NCBI GenBank assembly: GCA_021414305.1
Contig: JAIOOS010000007.1
Location: 1-64,000 of the forward strand
DNA from: Burkholderiales bacterium
Lineage (GTDB): Bacteria > Pseudomonadota > Gammaproteobacteria > Burkholderiales > Burkholderiaceae_C
Direction of reading: 5' to 3'
DNA length: 64,000 bases
The first letter of the stretch is position 1. Each line of letters starts with the position of its first letter. Of this stretch, positions 55,670-63,192 are shown piece after piece. The notes beneath the pieces were generated by a model. It ran no database searches. It had not been told where the DNA came from and worked only from the letters and a program-made list of their open reading frames with translations. Both the position numbers and the translations under genes were made by a program.

Positions 55670-56487
55670 CGCAGTCCCTCCGCGTACGCGCCGCCGGCGA
55701 ACGTGCGCGCCGCGCTCGAGCTGACGGAGCGCGCCGGCGCCTCATCTTCCCAGCGTCGACCGTTGAGCCAGGTCGCGGCGTGCGGCACGAACTTTCCCCC
55801 GTCCTTCGTCCACTGGTCGCAGGCTCGCCAAACCTGCAGGCGAGCCAGCAGCGTCTCGAGGGATCCGCCCTCGCTCAGCACCTTCGCGAACGCTTTCTCG
55901 GCGCGAGCCTTGGCCTCTTTGCGCGGGTAGTCCGTCCAGAACGACTCGAACGCCGTGCCCCCTTGGGGGCTATGGGGGTTCTTCTTCTTCGAAGAAGAAG
56001 TAGAAGATGAAGATGTAGGGCCGCCACCTTGCCGCCCACCCACCCGGCGGGTTGGTGAACGGCTGGGTGTGCTGATCGGCGGCGGCTGTCGGTCCGCGTC
56101 GAATCGGGTGCTGGCGCCTCGGCGCTTCCGGATCCACTCGTCGCGAACCATCCTCGAGCAGTACCAGCACGGGCCGTCTCTCGCCTCGACGAGCGTGACC
56201 GGCTCGCCTTCTTTGCCGGCGTGCCGCGGCGTGTGCACGTATGGCGCGGCGCCGGCGTCGGCGCCTTTCAGCAGGCCTTTCTCGACCAGCTCGCGGACGA
56301 GTGACAGCGAGGCGCCAGCCGCTGCCGCCAGCTCGGCCAGGGGCCAGCGGACCACGCCGTATTCGGGCGACTCGTTGAACACGCAAAGCATGTCCACCAT
56401 CACGCCGCGCGCCGCCGGCGAGCTGCGCCGCAGGTCGGGATTGGACCGCCAGTCGCTGGTGTAGAACTGAATGGCCGGGCGCTTCAT
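55666..56487 (-). CDS. Replication initiator-like protein (O/DnaD-like)
   Basis: The 273-residue protein starts KRPAIQFYTSDWRSNPDLRR, as phage replication proteins of the DUF1376 or helix-turn-helix organiser type do. A winged helix-like segment follows (PLAELAAAAGASLSLVRELV), then a Cys pair (CWYC), a low-complexity Ser/Lys linker and a C-terminal helical domain (FWTDYPRKEAKARAEKAFAK). The ATG overlaps the upstream stop (ATGA). Its DNA linker may contain the origin. Confidence 0.75.
   Translation of the reverse strand: MKRPAIQFYTSDWRSNPDLRRSSPAARGVMVDMLCVFNESPEYGVVRWPLAELAAAAGASLSLVRELVEKGLLKGADAGAAPYVHTPRHAGKEGEPVTLVEARDGPCWYCSRMVRDEWIRKRRGASTRFDADRQPPPISTPSRSPTRRVGGRQGGGPTSSSSTSSSKKKNPHSPQGGTAFESFWTDYPRKEAKARAEKAFAKVLSEGGSLETLLARLQVWRACDQWTKDGGKFVPHAATWLNGRRWEDEAPARSVSSSAARTFAGGAYAEGLR
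55981..56000. promoter_or_regulatory. 20-bp perfect palindrome in the replication gene (origin candidate)
   Basis: CTTCTTCTTC is followed by GAAGAAGAAG and then an AT-rich stretch to about 56017, inside the low-complexity linker of the replication protein. In lambda the origin lies at the same place in gene O. It may simply encode the Ser/Lys run, so the origin role is speculative. Confidence 0.35.
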
Positions 56488-56732
56488 CCGCCTCCCACGT
56501 CGTGGGTCTTTGCCGCGCTAGGAAGCGTGATGCGGGCACGCTGGGCGAACCGCTGCAGCGCCTCGTCGTCGGCCAGCTCCGCGCGGAACGATTGCCCGAG
56601 CGACACGGTCCAGCCGCGACCACCGGGGATGCGCTCGAGCGCGAAGCCATGCATGGCGAACACCGCGACGACGGTCTCCTTCCGCTTGCGCGCCGCGGCC
56701 AGGTCGTACGCCGTCGCGGCCCCGTCGTTCAC
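56484..56732 (-). CDS. Small hypothetical protein, 82 aa
   Basis: The protein (AAARKRKETVVAVFAMHGFA, RGWTVSLGQSFRAELADDEA) uses GTG 56732 overlapping the alpA-like stop (GTGA), and its own stop overlaps the replication gene. No family is recognised. It is part of the alpA-rep operon. Confidence 0.6.
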   Translation of the reverse strand: MNDGAATAYDLAAARKRKETVVAVFAMHGFALERIPGGRGWTVSLGQSFRAELADDEALQRFAQRARITLPSAAKTHDVGGG

Positions 56733-57118
56733 GCGCCGGTCTCCTCGAGCGCGGGCTTGCCTCCGCGGCGTGCCACCAGCTTCTTTGCGGCGGCCGATCG
56801 CCGCGCCATGAGGACGACGTCCTGAGACTCGGCGCCACGTGCACGGCGCTCCTTCTGCATGGCCTCGAGGATCGCTCGCACCTCGGCGTCGGTGGCCAGA
56901 GCGGCGCGGGCGGCGTGCAGCTTGTGCACGAGCTCGCGGCGCTCGTTGTCGTCGAAGCCGGCCGTGATGGCGAGCCGGAGCGCGTCGGCCTCGGCCTGCG
57001 GCAGCATGGCCTTGGAGCCGACCATCAGCGGCGTGGGGACGAGGTCACCGGCGAGGGCGTAGCCCTTCGAACGACCGAGGCCGATCTCGGTGAGAGCCTG
57101 AGTGAAGCGGATCAGCAT
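56729..57118 (-). CDS. AlpA-like regulator/excisionase
   Basis: The first 50 residues (MLIRFTQALTEIGLGRSKGY, ALAGDLVPTPLMVGSKAMLP) fit the AlpA/MerR-like helix-turn-helix pattern (GLSRSxxY...FPxPxxxGxxAxxW). A helical tail of unknown role follows. AlpA proteins activate int or excision genes in P4-like satellites and gram-negative PICIs. ATG 57118 has GGAGG 7 nt upstream. It leads the replication operon, and two direct repeats lie just before it. Confidence 0.65.
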   Translation of the reverse strand: MLIRFTQALTEIGLGRSKGYALAGDLVPTPLMVGSKAMLPQAEADALRLAITAGFDDNERRELVHKLHAARAALATDAEVRAILEAMQKERRARGAESQDVVLMARRSAAAKKLVARRGGKPALEETGA

Positions 57119-57176
57119 TTGCGCGCCTCCAAGTTTTGGACGGACGCATTGAAGCCTTTCCGGATCGAGTTGTCTG

Positions 57177-57216
57177 AGCAGAAATTGCCCCGACCCTCAG
57201 CAGAAATTGCCCCGAC
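57177..57216. promoter_or_regulatory. Two 18-bp direct repeats upstream of the alpA-like gene
   Basis: AGCAGAAATTGCCCCGAC occurs at 57177-57194 and 57199-57216, with a 22-bp period close to two DNA turns. The pair lies 59-98 bp before the alpA-like ATG, where an operator for the operon would be expected. A related AATTTCTGC word occurs at about 58460-58468 before another island operon. Confidence 0.65.
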
Positions 57217-57232
57217 GAGCGGGGCGGGGTCT

Positions 57233-57877
57233 TCAGCGGCCGCGCTTGGCAGCTCGCCGAATGGATCCGCCGTCGGGGGCCCGCACCTTGCAGCGAACAA
57301 GTAGGTCGGCCGCGAGGTCGTGCCGAACCTTCGGCGACCGCACGGCCGCCAAGGCGCCAACCATGGCCGCGAGTAGGGTGTCTCGCTCCTGCTCGGACGG
57401 CCGTCGACTGGACGCCTGTCCGCGCTGGGCGCGCGAGGCTTTCCGCCGCTCCGGCGATACGGACGCTGCGGCTTCCTCGAGCGCCGCGGCAAGCCTCACG
57501 GGATCGGCACCACTGGCGACCGCGACGCGCTCCAGATCCCAGTCGAAGCCCGCGCGGTGCGCTGCGTGCCAGACGGCCGGCTCCGCGCGATGAGGCATGT
57601 CGCCAAGTGCTGGCCACGTCGTCGTCGGCTGCTTGCGGAGCCGCTCTAGCCACGCCTGCACCGCTTCCCACGTGCCTTCCATCTCGCGCGCTCGAAGGTG
57701 CGCGCGATACAGCGCCAGCGGCTCCACGATCGCGTCGACGAACGAGACTGGCTCGACACCGTGATCGGCGAGCAGCGGCCGCAGCGCGTCGAGCAGTGCC
57801 TCCGGGTCGACGAGGTCGCCGACTCGAAAGACCAGCTCGCCGGGGCGCTGTGGCAGCAGCCGCTTCGGCGTCGTCAC
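57233..57877 (-). CDS. Hypothetical island protein, 214 aa
   Basis: The mostly helical protein (GVEPVSFVDAIVEPLALYRA, AALEEAAASVSPERRKASRA) has a basic C-terminus (GSIRRAAKRGR), which could bind nucleic acid. No family is recognised. It starts at GTG 57877, overlapping the upstream stop (GTGA), and is last in a three-gene run beginning at 58394. Confidence 0.6.
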   Translation of the reverse strand: MTTPKRLLPQRPGELVFRVGDLVDPEALLDALRPLLADHGVEPVSFVDAIVEPLALYRAHLRAREMEGTWEAVQAWLERLRKQPTTTWPALGDMPHRAEPAVWHAAHRAGFDWDLERVAVASGADPVRLAAALEEAAASVSPERRKASRAQRGQASSRRPSEQERDTLLAAMVGALAAVRSPKVRHDLAADLLVRCKVRAPDGGSIRRAAKRGR

Positions 57878-58173
57878 GCTCGTAGCGCCCTCGAGAAGCC
57901 GGCCGCGTCATTGCGGGCTGCTCGCGCGAGCTGCAGGCGCACCTCAAGCAGCGGCGCGCGGACGGCCTCGAGCGCCTCGACCTCGCCGCGCAGCGCTGCC
58001 TCGAGGATCAGCGCCGCCTTCCTATCCACTCCCGGCGCCGGCGCGACCTCCTCGATCGCGTCGTCGAACACCTTGCGCAGCGCCTCGAGGCGCGTGATCG
58101 CTTCGGCGAGGTGAACGATCGCGCCGCCGAGCTGGCCGACGAGGCGGCTGGCGACCGGGTCGGGTGCGTTCAT
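57874..58173 (-). CDS. Hypothetical coiled-coil-like protein, 99 aa
   Basis: A highly helical protein (GGAIVHLAEAITRLEALRKV, LEAALRGEVEALEAVRAPLL) with heptad-like leucines. ATG 58173 overlaps the upstream stop (ATGA); the frame open to 58344 is a shadow. The function is unknown. Confidence 0.6.
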   Translation of the reverse strand: MNAPDPVASRLVGQLGGAIVHLAEAITRLEALRKVFDDAIEEVAPAPGVDRKAALILEAALRGEVEALEAVRAPLLEVRLQLARAARNDAAGFSRALRA

Positions 58174-58394
58174 GCGGCCCTCCGCGCGAGCTGGCCCAGC
58201 GCGTCGCGCGGTGGTGCGGCGCGCAGCAGGCGGGCCGACACGGCCTCGGCGCAGGGGTAGAGCGCGAACGTCCGGTCGACAGCGTCGGCCGTGTCTAGCG
58301 CGTGCAGCTCGTGGCGCTTGACGACGCCCCGGATGGTGGTCCATGTCTCGAAGGTCGGCAGGGCAGCGCCTGCCAGAATGGCTGTAGCTTTCAT
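58170..58394 (-). CDS. Small hypothetical protein, 74 aa
   Basis: The protein (MKATAILAGAALPTFETWTT, then VVKRHELHALDTADAVDRTF) starts at ATG 58394 with CGGAG 6 nt upstream. It has no recognised family. It is the first gene of a three-gene minus-strand run and sits next to an inverted-repeat promoter region. Confidence 0.55.
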   Translation of the reverse strand: MKATAILAGAALPTFETWTTIRGVVKRHELHALDTADAVDRTFALYPCAEAVSARLLRAAPPRDALGQLARRAA

Positions 58395-58421
58395 CGATCG
58401 CTCCGTGATCGGTGGGAGTCA

Positions 58422-58455
58422 GGGGCCGGTGGGTGTTGACGCACCTACCGGTCCC
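58422..58455. promoter_or_regulatory. Inverted repeat between the kinase gene and the 58394 operon
   Basis: GGGGCCGGTGGGTG and CACCTACCGGTCCC form 14-bp arms with two mismatches around TTGACG. It lies in the 76-bp gap upstream of the run starting at 58394 and could be an operator or a hairpin ending the int-kinase mRNA. Confidence 0.5.
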
Positions 58456-58470
58456 GCCTAATTTCTGCCG

Positions 58471-59010
58471 CTATGCCGGCGGCGCGCATCCTCCACGTTG
58501 CGGCGCCGGGCCCCGACCCTCGACCCGTTCGATGACGAAGTCCGAGCGCTCGTGAGGGCGTTGGCGCGAGTGGTATGCGAGGTCGCAGGCCCCGAGCCAG
58601 TGCGACGGCATGGCCGCCCCTGATTCGACGTCCTCCAGGTTCAACCCGTCATGCCACAGGCCGACCTCGCTCAGTCGCTTCACGTAGATCCGGAGAGCGA
58701 CGGCAACACCGGCGGCGTCGAGAACGTCCCGAAGGCAGACGCCCGAGACGAAGGTGATCGCAGCGCCGCATGCAGCTATTCGCCGGCGAAGGTCGGCGGC
58801 GTCGATCAAGTCGGCGTATGAGGGCACGGTGGGCGGCGTGTCCGGCACCAGATCGTCGAGGTCGACGCAGCGGCCCGACGTCGCTTCGGCTAAGTGCTGA
58901 GCGAGGGTCGTTTTGCCCGCTCCGCTGAATCCGTCGATTGCGACGACGGCGGGCGCTCGACACTGGCGACAAAGGGCCACCAGCTGCACCAGCTCGTCGG
59001 CGTAGGTCAC
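58471..59010 (-). CDS. P-loop kinase-like NTPase coupled to integrase
   Basis: The 179-residue protein has Walker A in VVAIDGFSGAGKTTLAQHLA and RCVDLDDLVPD, as in uridine kinase-like or zeta-toxin-like P-loop kinases, then RIYVKRLSEVGLWHDGLN. GTG 59010 overlaps the integrase stop (GTGA), so the two are co-translated. The substrate is unknown; it could phosphorylate a small molecule or be a toxin-type kinase. No antitoxin is seen beside it. Confidence 0.7.
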   Translation of the reverse strand: MTYADELVQLVALCRQCRAPAVVAIDGFSGAGKTTLAQHLAEATSGRCVDLDDLVPDTPPTVPSYADLIDAADLRRRIAACGAAITFVSGVCLRDVLDAAGVAVALRIYVKRLSEVGLWHDGLNLEDVESGAAMPSHWLGACDLAYHSRQRPHERSDFVIERVEGRGPAPQRGGCAPPA

Positions 59011-60224
59011 CGCTTCGCCTCGCGAATGGGCGTCACGTTCGCGCTGGGCTTCGCCGTGCAGTAGGCGGCCCACGCGGCCATCAGCCGGCGCCGCTTCTCA
59101 AGCAGATCGCCGCGCTGATACGCGCCCTCGACCTTGCCCTCGACCGCATGCGCGAGGGCCATCTCGACGACCTCGCGCGGAAAGGTTGTCCGCTCGGTCG
59201 CCCACGTCTTGAAGGTCGCCCGGAACCCGTGCGGCACCGCGTCGACGTCCATTCGGCGCAGCACCGCGGTCAACGTCATGTCGCTCAGCGGCTTGCCCTG
59301 CGTGCTCGGGAAAATGAGGGCGCCGTCTTTCGGCTGGCGCTCGAGCAGCTGCAGCGCGGCGGCCGTGAGAGGCACGCGGTGCTCGCGGTCCGTCTTCATT
59401 CGATCGGCAGGGATGATCCAGAGCGCGTCGTCGATCTCCGGCCACGTGGCCCCGCGCACCTCGCCGGATCGGCTGGCGCAGAGGATCGCGAACTCGAGCG
59501 CGCGAGCACCCTGCCCTTCCGCCTTCCGTAGCCTCTCCATGAACGCCGGCAGCTCGCCGTACGGCATCGAGCGGTGGTGCACGACCTTCTGCACCTTCTC
59601 CGGCGCCGCGAGCAGGTGCTCGAGGTGTCCAGTCCACTTCGCCGGGTTCGGGCCGGTCCGCAGGTCTGCGACGGTCGCCCAGTCGAGCACGTTCTCGATG
59701 CGGTTGCGGACCCGAGTCGCCGTCTCGGTTTTCGTCTTCCAGATGGGCCGCAGGATCGTCACGAGGTGCGCGGTCGTCACGTCGGCGACGTTGAGACCGC
59801 CGATCACCGGATAGGCGTACGTCGCAAGCGTCGAGCGCCACTGCGCCGCGTGCTTGACGTTGCTCCACTCTGATTCCTTGTCGGCGATGAAACCGGCGGC
59901 GCACTCGGCGAACGTCCGCAGCTGGGCCTGCGCGGCAAGGTTCGCGCTTCTGGCGGCCTTCGCGCTGCGGATGGGGTCTAGACCCTGCCGGACCAGCTCG
60001 CGCGCCTCGGCTCCCTTCCTCCGGGCTTCGCCGAGGCCGACCTCCGGATAGCTGCCCAGCCCCATCTCCGGGCGCCGGCCACCCAGGCTGTATCGCAGGA
60101 TCCACGACCGGGCCGCTCCTCCGACGACGAGCGCCAGCCCGGCGACGCCACCGACGAAGTGCACCCCGTCCGCCTTGAGGCGGCTCACCTCGAGGGCTGA
60201 AAGTTCCTTCGCTCGCTTGGGCAT
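59007..60224 (-). CDS. int: P4-type tyrosine recombinase integrase
   Basis: The 405-residue integrase has an N-terminal arm-binding DUF4102 domain (LRYSLGGRRPEMGLGSYPEV), a core-binding domain and a catalytic domain. The catalytic domain carries the first Arg (ILCASRSGEVRGATWPEID), HxxR (VPHGFRATFKTWA) and the second His with Tyr (LAHAVEGKVEGAYQRGDLL). The set is complete, so it should be active. ATG 60224 has GGAAGGA 7 nt upstream. It lies beside the tRNA-Ser attachment site. Confidence 0.93.
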   Translation of the reverse strand: MPKRAKELSALEVSRLKADGVHFVGGVAGLALVVGGAARSWILRYSLGGRRPEMGLGSYPEVGLGEARRKGAEARELVRQGLDPIRSAKAARSANLAAQAQLRTFAECAAGFIADKESEWSNVKHAAQWRSTLATYAYPVIGGLNVADVTTAHLVTILRPIWKTKTETATRVRNRIENVLDWATVADLRTGPNPAKWTGHLEHLLAAPEKVQKVVHHRSMPYGELPAFMERLRKAEGQGARALEFAILCASRSGEVRGATWPEIDDALWIIPADRMKTDREHRVPLTAAALQLLERQPKDGALIFPSTQGKPLSDMTLTAVLRRMDVDAVPHGFRATFKTWATERTTFPREVVEMALAHAVEGKVEGAYQRGDLLEKRRRLMAAWAAYCTAKPSANVTPIREAKR

Positions 60225-60342
60225 TCCGTCATCCTTCCCACCAACCGGTGACGGATTGGAATGTACGGCCACGGACGGGTTTAGACAACGGTCCGCCGCG
60301 TTTACCTATGGGGATGGTGGGAAAGTCTCACGATCCGGACGT

Positions 60343-60367
60343 AAAAAAACGCCCATGGATGGGCGTT
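60343..60367 (-). terminator. Rho-independent terminator of tRNA-Ser, supplied by the island
   Basis: AACGCCCA-TGGA-TGGGCGTT (60348-60367) is followed on the minus strand by a T-run (60349-60343). It ends transcription just after the tRNA 3' end and lies on the island side of the att core. Confidence 0.85.
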
Positions 60368-60382
60368 CTGGCGGAGCCGGAG
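60368..60382. repeat. attR, 15-bp direct repeat within tRNA-Ser
   Basis: CTGGCGGAGCCGGAG, matching 49839-49853, covers the CCA, discriminator and acceptor strand of tRNA-Ser(GCT). Insertion therefore keeps the tRNA intact. Confidence 0.75.
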
Positions 60383-60461
60383 GGATTCGAACCCTCGATG
60401 CAGGTTTTGCCCACATACTCCCTTAGCAGGGGAGCACCTTCGGCCACTCGGTCACAGCTCC
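60369..60461 (-). tRNA. tRNA-Ser (anticodon GCT)
   Basis: This is a 93-nt class II tRNA. The acceptor GGAGCTG pairs with CGGCTCC (one G-T pair), then G and an encoded CCA. The anticodon arm CTCCC-CTGCTAA-GGGAG gives GCT. A long variable arm and T arm GAGGGTTCGAATCCCTC are present. It is the integration target of the island and follows lysC on the same strand. Confidence 0.97.
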
Positions 60462-60505
60462 GCAGGGGATCGATTCTACCGGCTAGACCTCGCCGGCTCG
60501 AACGC

Positions 60506-61780
60506 TCATGCGCTCGCCGGAACCTGGTCGAGATCGAACGCCTTGTGCAGGGCGCGGACCGCGAGCTCCATGTACTTCTCGTCGATGACGACGCTGGTCT
60601 TGATCTCGCTGGTGGTGATCATCTGGATGTTGATGCCCTCCTCGCTCAGGGCCGCGAACATCTTGCTCGCCACGCCGACGTGCGAGCGCATGCCGATGCC
60701 GACGATCGAGACCTTGCAGATCCGGTCGTCGCCGACGAGGCCTGCGGCACCGGTGTGCGGGATCACCGCGGTCTTCATCAACTCCAGGGTCCGCGCGTAG
60801 TCGTTGCGGTGCACCGTGAACGAGAAGTCGGTGCGGCCGTCGTGCGAGACGTTCTGGATGATGACGTCGACGTCGATGTTGGCCTCGGCCACCGGCCCGA
60901 GGATCAGGTGGGCGATGCCGGGCTTGTCGGTCACGCCCATCAGGCTGATCTTGGCCTCGTCGCGGTTGAAGGCGATGCCCGATACGACGGCTTGTTCCAT
61001 TTTCTCGTCTTCCTCGAAGGTGATGAGCGTGCCCGAGCGCGCTTCCTCGTCGATCGGAATGTCCCAGGGCGTGAAGCTGGACAGCACGCGCAGCGGCACC
61101 CGGTACTTTCCGGCGAACTCGACCGAGCGGATCTGCAGCACCTTCGAGCCCAGGCTCGCCATCTCGAGCATTTCCTCGAAGCTGATGGTCTTCAGGCGGC
61201 GCGCGTCGGCGACGATGCGCGGATCGGTGGTGTAGACGCCGTCGACGTCGGTGTAGATCAGGCACTCGTCGGCCTTCAGCGCGGCGGCGACGGCCACGGC
61301 CGAGGTGTCCGAGCCGCCGCGGCCGAGGGTCGTGATGTGCCCCTCGGGGTCGACGCCCTGAAAGCCGGTGACGACCACCACCTTGCCGGCGTCGAGGTCG
61401 GCACGGATGCGCTTGTCGTCGATGCTCGTGATGCGCGCCTTGGTGTAGGCGATGTCGGTGGCGATCGGCACCTGCCAGCCGGCGTAGCTCACCGCGGCCA
61501 TGCCCTCGGCCTGCAGGGCGATGGCGAGCAGGCCGACCGAGACCTGCTCGCCGGTGGAGGCGATCATGTCGAGCTCGCGCAGCAGCTCGGGGGTGGTGCG
61601 CTCCGGCGAAACCTGCTTGGCCAGGGCGAGCAATCGGTTGGTCTCGCCGCTCATGGCCGAAGGGACGACGATCATGCGGTGGCCCGCCCGGGCCCACTTG
61701 GCGACGCGCCTGGCGACGCTCTGGATCCGCTCCGGCGAGCCCATCGAGGTGCCGCCGTACTTGTGAACGATCAATGCCAT
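60506..61780 (-). CDS. lysC: Aspartate kinase
   Basis: The 424-residue kinase makes aspartyl phosphate for lysine, threonine and methionine synthesis. The amino-acid-kinase domain has MALIVHKYGGTSMGSPERIQ, ITTLGRGGSDTSAVAVAAAL and YTDVDGVYTTDPRIV. Two ACT domains follow (ISLMGVTDKPGIAHLIL, SIVGIGMRSHVGVASKMFAA) and should bind lysine or threonine for feedback control. It lies between tilS and tRNA-Ser, a usual order in beta-proteobacteria. Confidence 0.96.
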   Translation of the reverse strand: MALIVHKYGGTSMGSPERIQSVARRVAKWARAGHRMIVVPSAMSGETNRLLALAKQVSPERTTPELLRELDMIASTGEQVSVGLLAIALQAEGMAAVSYAGWQVPIATDIAYTKARITSIDDKRIRADLDAGKVVVVTGFQGVDPEGHITTLGRGGSDTSAVAVAAALKADECLIYTDVDGVYTTDPRIVADARRLKTISFEEMLEMASLGSKVLQIRSVEFAGKYRVPLRVLSSFTPWDIPIDEEARSGTLITFEEDEKMEQAVVSGIAFNRDEAKISLMGVTDKPGIAHLILGPVAEANIDVDVIIQNVSHDGRTDFSFTVHRNDYARTLELMKTAVIPHTGAAGLVGDDRICKVSIVGIGMRSHVGVASKMFAALSEEGINIQMITTSEIKTSVVIDEKYMELAVRALHKAFDLDQVPASA

Positions 61781-61865
61781 GAGGAAGGCGCTTGCTGGCG
61801 CCCGGAATCAGGCGGTCGTGCGCGAAAGGAGCCGCAGTCGGGCGGCGAAAGGCGAATCGATGATT

Positions 61866-63164
61866 CTATCGGCGCGCATGCCAGGCCAGGCTCACCTGCG
61901 GCTCGCCGGCCACCGCCCGGGCGCGCGCATCGATGCCCAGGCCGGGAACGAAGACGGTCAGGCCGTCGGCGCAGAACACCGGCCCGCGCCGCTCCCAGGC
62001 GGGCACGCCCGCCGCCTGGAATTGCAGCTTGAGGCTGCGCGGCGGCCGCCCGGCGCCGGCCTGGAACCGGTCGCCGGGAGCCCGCGCACGAGGCGTGAGG
62101 CACGCGGCGAGCGCCACGGGCAACCCGTCCGAGACGACGCGACGTACCTCGATCGCCCCGCCCCACTCGGCAAGCTCGTGAATGCCGGGCCGACCGAGGT
62201 CGAGAGGAGATCCCGTCGGCGCGCTCCGAGACGGCAGCGCCTTCGCGGCGGCGGGCTCGGTCGCCGGTTCGTAACGGAGCCTGCCGCGATAGCTGCGCAG
62301 CTCGCCGTCGCCAGCCGGCCAGCGCATCGAACCTTTCGCCGGCACCTCCCGCAACAGCCTCCGCACCAGGCTCGCGGGCGCGGCTCGGCCGCTCATGCGG
62401 CGCAGCCAGGCGCGGAGCACGTTGCCCTGGCGTGCGGCCGAGAGCGCGCGCCACGCGGCGATGTCGAGCGAAGCCTCGTCGGCGGCGGCAGCGAGGTCGA
62501 CCTCGGCGCCTTCGGCAAGCGCAACGGCCGCCTCCTGCGCCCAGCGCGCCGCCCCGGCGAGTGCGGCTTCGGCCTCGGGAAAGGTATCGACGAGCGCCGG
62601 CCAGAGCCGCAGGCGCAGACGATTGCGCGCGAACCGCGGGTCGGCGTTGCTGTCGTCCTCGATATGCGCGAGGCGATGTCGCCGCACGTAGGCGTCGATC
62701 GCCTCGCGCGGCATCTCCAGCCAAGGCCTGGCCCAGGTCACGGCTTCGCGCCTGACCTGCACGGGCATCGCCGCCAGGCCGGCGACACCGCCGCCGCGCA
62801 GCGCCTGGAGCAGGAAGGTCTCGGCCTGGTCGCGGCGATGGTGGGCAAGCAGCACCAGGTCGATGCCGCGGGCCAGCGCCATCGCCCGCAGCGCCCGGTA
62901 GCGCGCCTGGCGAGCCCAAGCCTCGACGCTCTCGCCGGGACCGGGTCGACCCGCCACACGGGTCGCGACGAACTCCACCGGCCGGCCGCGCCGGGCCCAG
63001 CGCCGGCACAGCGCTTCGCCGTGCGCGAGCCAGCGGTCCGCGGCCGCGTTCAGTCCATGGTGCACGTGGAGGGCTATCACCTTCAGGCCGAGCGGCTCCG
63101 CCGCCGCCAGGGTGGCGTGCAGCAAGGCGGTCGAGTCGCGGCCGCCGCTGAAGGCGACGGCCAC
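61866..63164 (-). CDS. tilS: tRNA(Ile)-lysidine synthase
   Basis: The 432-residue enzyme modifies C34 of tRNA-Ile(CAU) to lysidine. The PP-loop SGGRDSTALLHA lies at residues 6-17, followed by HVHHGLN and LLAHHRRDQAETFLLQALRG, all typical. The C-terminal domain (PGDRFQAGAGRPPRSLKLQF) is of TilS-C type. The only start is GTG 63164, giving a very short lead before the PP-loop. It begins 28 bp after accA on the same strand. Confidence 0.92.
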   Translation of the reverse strand: MAVAFSGGRDSTALLHATLAAAEPLGLKVIALHVHHGLNAAADRWLAHGEALCRRWARRGRPVEFVATRVAGRPGPGESVEAWARQARYRALRAMALARGIDLVLLAHHRRDQAETFLLQALRGGGVAGLAAMPVQVRREAVTWARPWLEMPREAIDAYVRRHRLAHIEDDSNADPRFARNRLRLRLWPALVDTFPEAEAALAGAARWAQEAAVALAEGAEVDLAAAADEASLDIAAWRALSAARQGNVLRAWLRRMSGRAAPASLVRRLLREVPAKGSMRWPAGDGELRSYRGRLRYEPATEPAAAKALPSRSAPTGSPLDLGRPGIHELAEWGGAIEVRRVVSDGLPVALAACLTPRARAPGDRFQAGAGRPPRSLKLQFQAAGVPAWERRGPVFCADGLTVFVPGLGIDARARAVAGEPQVSLAWHARR

Positions 63165-63192
63165 GGCTTTCGCCGGGGCCGGCGCACCGGCC

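Larger units (their letters stand above)
49839..60382. mobile_element. Satellite-like genomic island in tRNA-Ser(GCT)
   Basis: About 10.5 kb are bounded by a 15-bp direct repeat that equals the 3' end of tRNA-Ser(GCT). A tyrosine integrase lies next to the tRNA. Inside are an AlpA-like regulator, a replication protein and DnaC-like loader, a HK97-type capsid protein, small DNA-binding or Cys-rich proteins, a kinase and a trypsin-like protease. Portal, terminase, known head protease, tail and lysis genes are not recognised. Size, site and content fit a phage-inducible satellite or a strongly reduced prophage. Most genes from alpA to the capsid run on one strand with 4-nt overlaps. Confidence 0.8.

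Noticed and set aside
58436..58464. Plus-strand promoter TTGACG-17-TAATTT as a gene promoter
   Set aside because: No plus-strand gene follows; it is mentioned only as possible antisense transcription.
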